Below are positions 60,283-64,000 of a stretch of DNA of 64,000 bases, one piece after another. Position numbers and translations under genes: made by a program. The notes under the pieces were generated by a model. The model did not search any database. It saw only the letters and a list, made by a program, of their open reading frames with translations, and was not told where the DNA came from. Within the stretch, counting starts at the first letter, position 1. Each line of letters starts with the position of its first letter. This stretch comes from DASXYG01 sp036502625 (lineage in GTDB: Bacteria; Actinomycetota; Actinomycetes; Streptosporangiales; Streptosporangiaceae), in NCBI GenBank assembly GCA_036502625.1, contig DASXYG010000081.1:1-64000 (forward strand), in the 5' to 3' direction.

Positions 60283-60855
60283 ATGACGGGCGGACGGCGG
60301 CCGGGGCGGCCGCGCAGTGAGACGGCGAAGCGGTCGATCCTTGAGGCCGCCATCGCTGAGCTGGAGGATCGCGGCTATTCGGCGCTGACCATGCAGGGGA
60401 TCGCCGTACGGGCCGGGGTCGGCAAGCAGACGATCTACCGCTGGTGGTCGTCCAGGGCCGATGTCGTCCTCGACGCGCTGGTGGACGTCGTGGCGTCGCG
60501 GATCAGCGTTCCCGACAACGGGACGCTGCGCGATGACCTGCTGGCGTTCCTCAGCGACACGTTCCGGCAGCGCGGCCAGCGTCCGGTGCTGGTGGGGCTG
60601 ATGGCCGAGGCGCTGCTCGACCCGGTGTTCGCGCGGGAGTTCCGCGACCGCTTCCTGTTCAGCAGGCGTGCGGCGCTGCGGACGATCTTGGAGCGGGCGG
60701 TCGAGCGCGGCGAGATCGTGCCGGACACCGATCTGGAGATGGTGATCGACATCGTGTACGGCGTGCTGTGGTACCGGATGATGCTCGACCACGCGCCGCT
60801 GAGTATGGAGGCGGGACGTCAGCTCACCGAGCTGGTGCTCCGCGCGATCACCTGA
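60283..60855 (+). CDS. TetR-family transcriptional regulator
   Basis: A 190-residue repressor. N-terminal HTH: RSILEAAIAELEDRGYSALTMQGIAVRAGVGKQTIYRWWSSRADVV; the C-terminal ligand domain (TetR_C_11-like) holds LRDDLLAFLSDTFRQ and LVGLMAEALLDPVFAREFRDRF. ATG at 60283 follows the 19-bp palindrome by 11 bases. It almost certainly represses itself and the divergent SDR gene through the two palindromes at 60230-60271. Confidence 0.92.
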   Translation: MTGGRRPGRPRSETAKRSILEAAIAELEDRGYSALTMQGIAVRAGVGKQTIYRWWSSRADVVLDALVDVVASRISVPDNGTLRDDLLAFLSDTFRQRGQRPVLVGLMAEALLDPVFAREFRDRFLFSRRAALRTILERAVERGEIVPDTDLEMVIDIVYGVLWYRMMLDHAPLSMEAGRQLTELVLRAIT

Positions 60856-60921
60856 AGGAGTTTTCCACAGAACGCGATTCGGGAACTGCCGCGCGGCCGC
60901 GGGCATCGGCAAGATGGCGGT

Positions 60922-61926
60922 ATGGACACGAACACGACCGGCTTCCGGCTGACCCAGTACGCGCACGGCGGCGGCTGCGCGTGCAAGATCCCGCCCGGTG
61001 AGCTGGAGGAGATGGTGGCGGGCCTGACCGGCGCGCCCACCGGGGTGCACGGCGAGCTGCTCGTGGGGCTCGATTCGGGTGACGACGCGGCCGTGGTCGG
61101 CATCGGCGGCGGCCAGGCGATCGTCGCCACGACCGATTTCTTCACGCCCGTCGTCGATGACGCGTACGACTGGGGCCGCATCGCCGCGACGAACGCCCTG
61201 TCCGACATCTATGCGATGGGCGCGCGCCCGGTGGTGGCGCTCAACCTCCTGGGCTGGCCGCGCGACGTGCTGCCGGCGGCGCTGGCGGGGCGGGTGCTCG
61301 CCGGCGGCGTCGACGTCGGGCGGGCGGCGGGGTGCCATGTGGCCGGAGGGCATAGCGTCGACGACCCCGAGCCGAAGTACGGCATGGCCGTGACGGGGCT
61401 CGTCGACCCGGAACGGATCATGCGCAATGACACCGGCCGCCCCGGCGTGCCGTTGACGCTGACCAAGCCGCTGGGCATCGGCGTCCTGAACACGTGGCAC
61501 AAGGCGACCGGCGAGGTCAGTGAGGCGGCGATCGGCGCGATGACCACACTGAACGCGGCGGCGGCCGACGCGGCGCTGGCCGCCGGCATCGTCTGCGCCA
61601 CCGACGTGACCGGCTTCGGCCTCCTCGGCCATCTGCACAAGCTCGCCCGCGCCAGCGGCGTGACCGCGATGGTCGACGCGGCCGCGGTGCCCTACCTCCC
61701 GGGTGCCCGTGAGGCGCTCGCTGCGGGCCACGTCAGCGGCGGCACGCGCCGCAACCTCGACTGGGTCCGTCCGTACGTCGACCTGGCGGCGGTCGACGAG
61801 AACGAGGCGCTGTTGCTGGCCGACGCGCAGACGTCCGGCGGGCTGCTGCTCGCGGGCGAGATCCCGGGCCATCCGGTGATCGGCGAGCTGGTGCCGCGGC
61901 GGGAGCACACGGTGATGGTCCGGTGA
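60922..61926 (+). CDS. selD: Selenide, water dikinase (selenophosphate synthetase) SelD
   Basis: A 334-residue enzyme making selenophosphate from selenide and ATP. The active-site loop reads HGGGCACKI: Cys19 at the position that is Sec or Cys in the family, and Lys22; so this SelD is the Cys form and does not depend on its own product. ATP-binding aspartates are in LDSGDDAAV and TTDFFTP; NALSDIYAMGARPVVALNLLGWP, GGHSVDDPEPKYGMAVTG and DVTGFGLLGHLH are family blocks. It completes the Sec set with selA, selB and tRNA-Sec. ATG at 60922. Its end overlaps no essential part of the next gene. Confidence 0.95.
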   Translation: MDTNTTGFRLTQYAHGGGCACKIPPGELEEMVAGLTGAPTGVHGELLVGLDSGDDAAVVGIGGGQAIVATTDFFTPVVDDAYDWGRIAATNALSDIYAMGARPVVALNLLGWPRDVLPAALAGRVLAGGVDVGRAAGCHVAGGHSVDDPEPKYGMAVTGLVDPERIMRNDTGRPGVPLTLTKPLGIGVLNTWHKATGEVSEAAIGAMTTLNAAAADAALAAGIVCATDVTGFGLLGHLHKLARASGVTAMVDAAAVPYLPGAREALAAGHVSGGTRRNLDWVRPYVDLAAVDENEALLLADAQTSGGLLLAGEIPGHPVIGELVPRREHTVMVR

Positions 61927-61975
61927 CCCCGGTGTGCGCGAAGGGCTGGTCCGCCGATACGGCCGCGGCTATATT

Positions 61976-61996
61976 CGACTACATGTCTAATAGTCG
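61976..61996. promoter_or_regulatory. Inverted repeat over the M24 gene start
   Basis: CGACTA (61976-61981) and TAGTCG (61991-61996) are perfect 6-bp arms nine bases apart and span the ATG at 61983. It may be an operator, or TATTCGACT may be part of a promoter for a leaderless mRNA. Confidence 0.4.
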
Positions 61997-62834
61997 GGTC
62001 GCTCGGCTGACAGAGGACGAGATCGCGCGCTTCCGCGAGATGCAGCGCCTGGCGTACGCGGGGGCGCAGGAGGTCGCGGCCGGGCTCGAACCCGGCGTCA
62101 CCGAACGCGAGGCGACCCGGCGGCTGCGCGCGACGCTGGTGGCCCGCGGGGTCGACGACTGGTTCCATGTGCCGTTCGCGTGGTTCGGCGACCGGTCCGC
62201 GTTCCGCGGGTTCTGGCTGCCGCACAAGTTCTTCGCCACCGGGCGGCGGCTGGAGGAGGGCATGCCGTTCATCCTCGACTGCGCCCCCATCCGCGCCGGC
62301 TACGTCGCCGATATCGGCTACGCCGGGTGCATCGGCGAGAACCGGATCTTCGAGCAGCTCATGACCGACCTGGCCGCGTACCGTACGTTCATCCGCGAAC
62401 GGGTCGCCGCGCGCGACACCTTCCGCGCCATCTACGAGGGCGTCGACGACCTGATCGCCCGCCAGGGGTACGACAACCGCCACCGCGTCTATCCCGGCCG
62501 GGTGATCGCCCATCAGGTGGGCGTGGTCAGGAAGCGCGGGCCGAAGCCGGTCGTCGCCGGGTTCGGGCTGCGCAGCCTGCGCACCCTCGGCCAGGAGCTG
62601 ATCCTCGAACGGCTGGAGGGCCGCTCGCCCCTGTGGGCCGACGGCCGCGCGTCCGACCACGCGCCCACCCCCGGCCTGTGGGCCGTCGAGCCGCACATCG
62701 GGTTCCGCGGCGTCGGCGTGAAGTTCGAGGAGATCCTGGTCGTCACCGAGGACGACGCCTACTGGCTCGACGACGACCTGCCCCATGTGCGGCGCTGGGC
62801 GGCCGCTCCCCGCGCGACGGAGGTGTCCAGATGA
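61983..62834 (+). CDS. M24-family metallopeptidase-like protein
   Basis: A 283-residue pita-bread-fold protein related to Xaa-Pro aminopeptidases without their N-terminal domain. Candidate metal ligands: Asp in FILDCAPIRAGY, Asp in VADIGYAG, His in VIAHQVG, Glu in LWAVEPHIG and Glu in KFEEILVVTEDD. The usual GHGIG block is altered to AHQVG and followed by a long insert, so substrate specificity is probably not that of a normal aminopeptidase. ATG at 61983 is chosen over an in-frame start at 61923 that overlaps selD. Its stop overlaps the next gene (ATGA). Confidence 0.8.
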   Translation: MSNSRVARLTEDEIARFREMQRLAYAGAQEVAAGLEPGVTEREATRRLRATLVARGVDDWFHVPFAWFGDRSAFRGFWLPHKFFATGRRLEEGMPFILDCAPIRAGYVADIGYAGCIGENRIFEQLMTDLAAYRTFIRERVAARDTFRAIYEGVDDLIARQGYDNRHRVYPGRVIAHQVGVVRKRGPKPVVAGFGLRSLRTLGQELILERLEGRSPLWADGRASDHAPTPGLWAVEPHIGFRGVGVKFEEILVVTEDDAYWLDDDLPHVRRWAAAPRATEVSR

Positions 62835-64000
62835 CGCGGCGCACGATCCACCGCGGCGACGTTGAGCTCGCCGTCTACGAACGCGGCGACGCCGGCCGCC
62901 CCACGGTCCTCTGCGTCCACGGCTATCCCGACGACCACACCGTGTGGGACGGCGTCGCCGAGCGGCTGGCCGAGCGGTTCCACGTGGTGACGTACGACGT
63001 GCGCGGCAGCGGCACGTCCACGGCACCCCATGGCCGTGACGCCTACCGCGTGGCGGAACTGCGCGACGACCTGGCCGCCGTGCTCGACGCGGTCAGCCCG
63101 GACGCGCCGGTCCACCTGGTCGGCCACGACTGGGGGTCGGTGCAGGCGTGGGAGGCGGTCGCCGACGTACGGCTGCGGTCCCGGCTGGCGTCGTTCACGT
63201 CCATGTCGGGCCCGTGCCTCGACCACTTCGGGCAGTGGCTGGCCGCGCGCCGCCGGCTCCGCCCGTCCGACCTGCGCAAGCTGGTCTCCCAGCTCGCCCG
63301 GTCGTGGTACATCGGGTTCTTCCAGCTCCCCGTGCTGCCGGTGCTCGCCGCGCGGTCCGGGTTCCTCGGCGCGATCGTCCGGGTGATGCAGCGCATCGAG
63401 GGCACACCGCCCGCCAGGGTGCGGCCGGGCGGCGCCAGGTGGGGGATCGAGATGTACCGGGCCAACGCCCACCGCGCCCGCCACCCGGGCCATCGGCGTA
63501 CGACCGTGCCGGTCCAGGTCGTCGTCGCGCAGCGGGACGCCTACATCACGCCCGCGCTCGCCGAGGAGGCCGTCAACTGGGCGTCGCAGGCCTGGTGCCG
63601 CGAGATCCCCACCGGGCACTGGGCGCCGCGCAGCCACCCGGGGGTGATCGCGCGGCTGGTGGGGGAGTTCGCCGACCACGTTGACGGTGCGCCGCCGGCC
63701 CGCGGGCTCGCCCGGGCGCGCGTCCGCGCGGGCCGCGCGGCGTTCGACGACCGGCTCGTGCTGGTCACCGGCGCGGGCAGCGGCATCGGGCGGGCCACCG
63801 CGCTGGCGTTCGCCGAGCGCGGCGCCGAGGTCGTCGCGGTCGACATCGACGCCGAGGCGGCGCAGCGTACGGCCCGGCTCGTCGGCCTGGTCGGCCCGCC
63901 GGGCCACGACTACGCGGTCGACGTGTCCGACGGGGAGGCGATGGCCAAGCTGGCCGACGCGGTCCGCACCGCCCACGGCGTGCCCGACATCGTGGTGAAC
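62831..64000 (+). CDS. Alpha/beta hydrolase-SDR fusion protein (EphD-like), truncated by window end
   Basis: At least 390 residues, running off the right edge. Residues ~1-275 are an epoxide-hydrolase-like alpha/beta hydrolase: VLCVHGYPDDHTVW, YDVRGSGTS, nucleophile elbow LVGHDWGSVQAW with Asp as nucleophile, and the His region IPTGHWAPRSHP. From ~308 an SDR domain begins with VLVTGAGSGIGRATALAFAERG and VAVDID. This domain order matches mycobacterial EphD. Its start overlaps the M24 gene (ATGA), so the two are co-translated. Possible role in lipid or epoxide modification; substrate unknown. Confidence 0.87.
   Translation, partial: MTRRTIHRGDVELAVYERGDAGRPTVLCVHGYPDDHTVWDGVAERLAERFHVVTYDVRGSGTSTAPHGRDAYRVAELRDDLAAVLDAVSPDAPVHLVGHDWGSVQAWEAVADVRLRSRLASFTSMSGPCLDHFGQWLAARRRLRPSDLRKLVSQLARSWYIGFFQLPVLPVLAARSGFLGAIVRVMQRIEGTPPARVRPGGARWGIEMYRANAHRARHPGHRRTTVPVQVVVAQRDAYITPALAEEAVNWASQAWCREIPTGHWAPRSHPGVIARLVGEFADHVDGAPPARGLARARVRAGRAAFDDRLVLVTGAGSGIGRATALAFAERGAEVVAVDIDAEAAQRTARLVGLVGPPGHDYAVDVSDGEAMAKLADAVRTAHGVPDIVVN

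Noticed and set aside
60922..61010. SelD as a second selenoprotein
   Set aside because: The active-site position is an ordinary Cys codon (TGC), not TGA, and there is no SECIS hairpin.
1..64000. CRISPR array or intact insertion sequence
   Set aside because: No regularly spaced identical repeats and no transposase or terminal inverted repeats were seen; the only arrays are the degenerate 34-bp repeat and the selB microsatellite.

Overview
The window is very high-GC DNA with dense gene packing, GTG/TTG starts, ATGA/GTGA translational coupling and an actinobacterial-style 5S rRNA at the left edge. Gene content (QcrB with a QPDFY quinol motif, PucR/IclR/GntR regulators, hydantoinase-type catabolic operons, a Nur-type box, an EphD-like fusion) points to a filamentous or soil actinomycete, probably of the Streptosporangiales type. 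The species cannot be read from the sequence.

Layout. 1-182: end of an rRNA operon (5S plus terminator). 0.2-1.6 kb: ArsR-SRPBCC-YCII operon. 1.8-5.0 kb: acyl-CoA dehydrogenase and CaiB CoA-transferase with an IclR regulator. 5.0-7.8 kb: ECF-type nickel/cobalt transporter cbiMQO behind a Nur-like box. 8-13 kb: PAP2 phosphatase and MarR plus a four-domain ABC exporter. 13-19.7 kb: MFS carrier, FmdA-type amidohydrolase, and an amidase/enoyl-CoA hydratase/CoA-transferase operon with a divergent GntR regulator. 19.7-24.4 kb: solitary qcrB, secreted subtilase, Imm11-like protein, LURP-one protein. 24.4-32.1 kb: MFS, GntR, and a coupled TPP enzyme-HyuA-HyuB operon sharing an ATATATA operator motif. 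32-35.5 kb: orphan response regulator, lactonase-fold protein, secreted C39-like/FG-GAP protein. 35.5-44.2 kb: nucleobase/hydantoin catabolic region with an NCS1 permease, a HyuA-like protein, three DUF917 proteins, a LysE exporter and PucR.

44.3-61.9 kb is the most coherent block: a complete selenocysteine island. It holds a formate dehydrogenase operon whose catalytic subunit is read through an in-frame TGA followed by a bSECIS hairpin with a GGTCT loop. It also holds selB-selA (translationally coupled), tRNA-Sec with anticodon TCA, and selD. SelD makes selenophosphate, SelA converts seryl-tRNA-Sec, SelB delivers it to the SECIS, and the product is the Sec-FDH.

Inside this island, 58.0-59.4 kb looks like the decayed remnant of an integrative element inserted at the 3' end of tRNA-Sec. 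There is a degenerate copy of the tRNA 3' half, a frameshifted tyrosine-integrase relic and one surviving membrane-anchored hypothetical gene. A degenerate 34-bp tandem repeat and a decayed RTRKQYHFW-type gene lie nearby. The right edge has a SDR/TetR pair with twin palindromic operators, selD, an M24 peptidase-like protein and an EphD-like hydrolase-SDR fusion cut by the window end.
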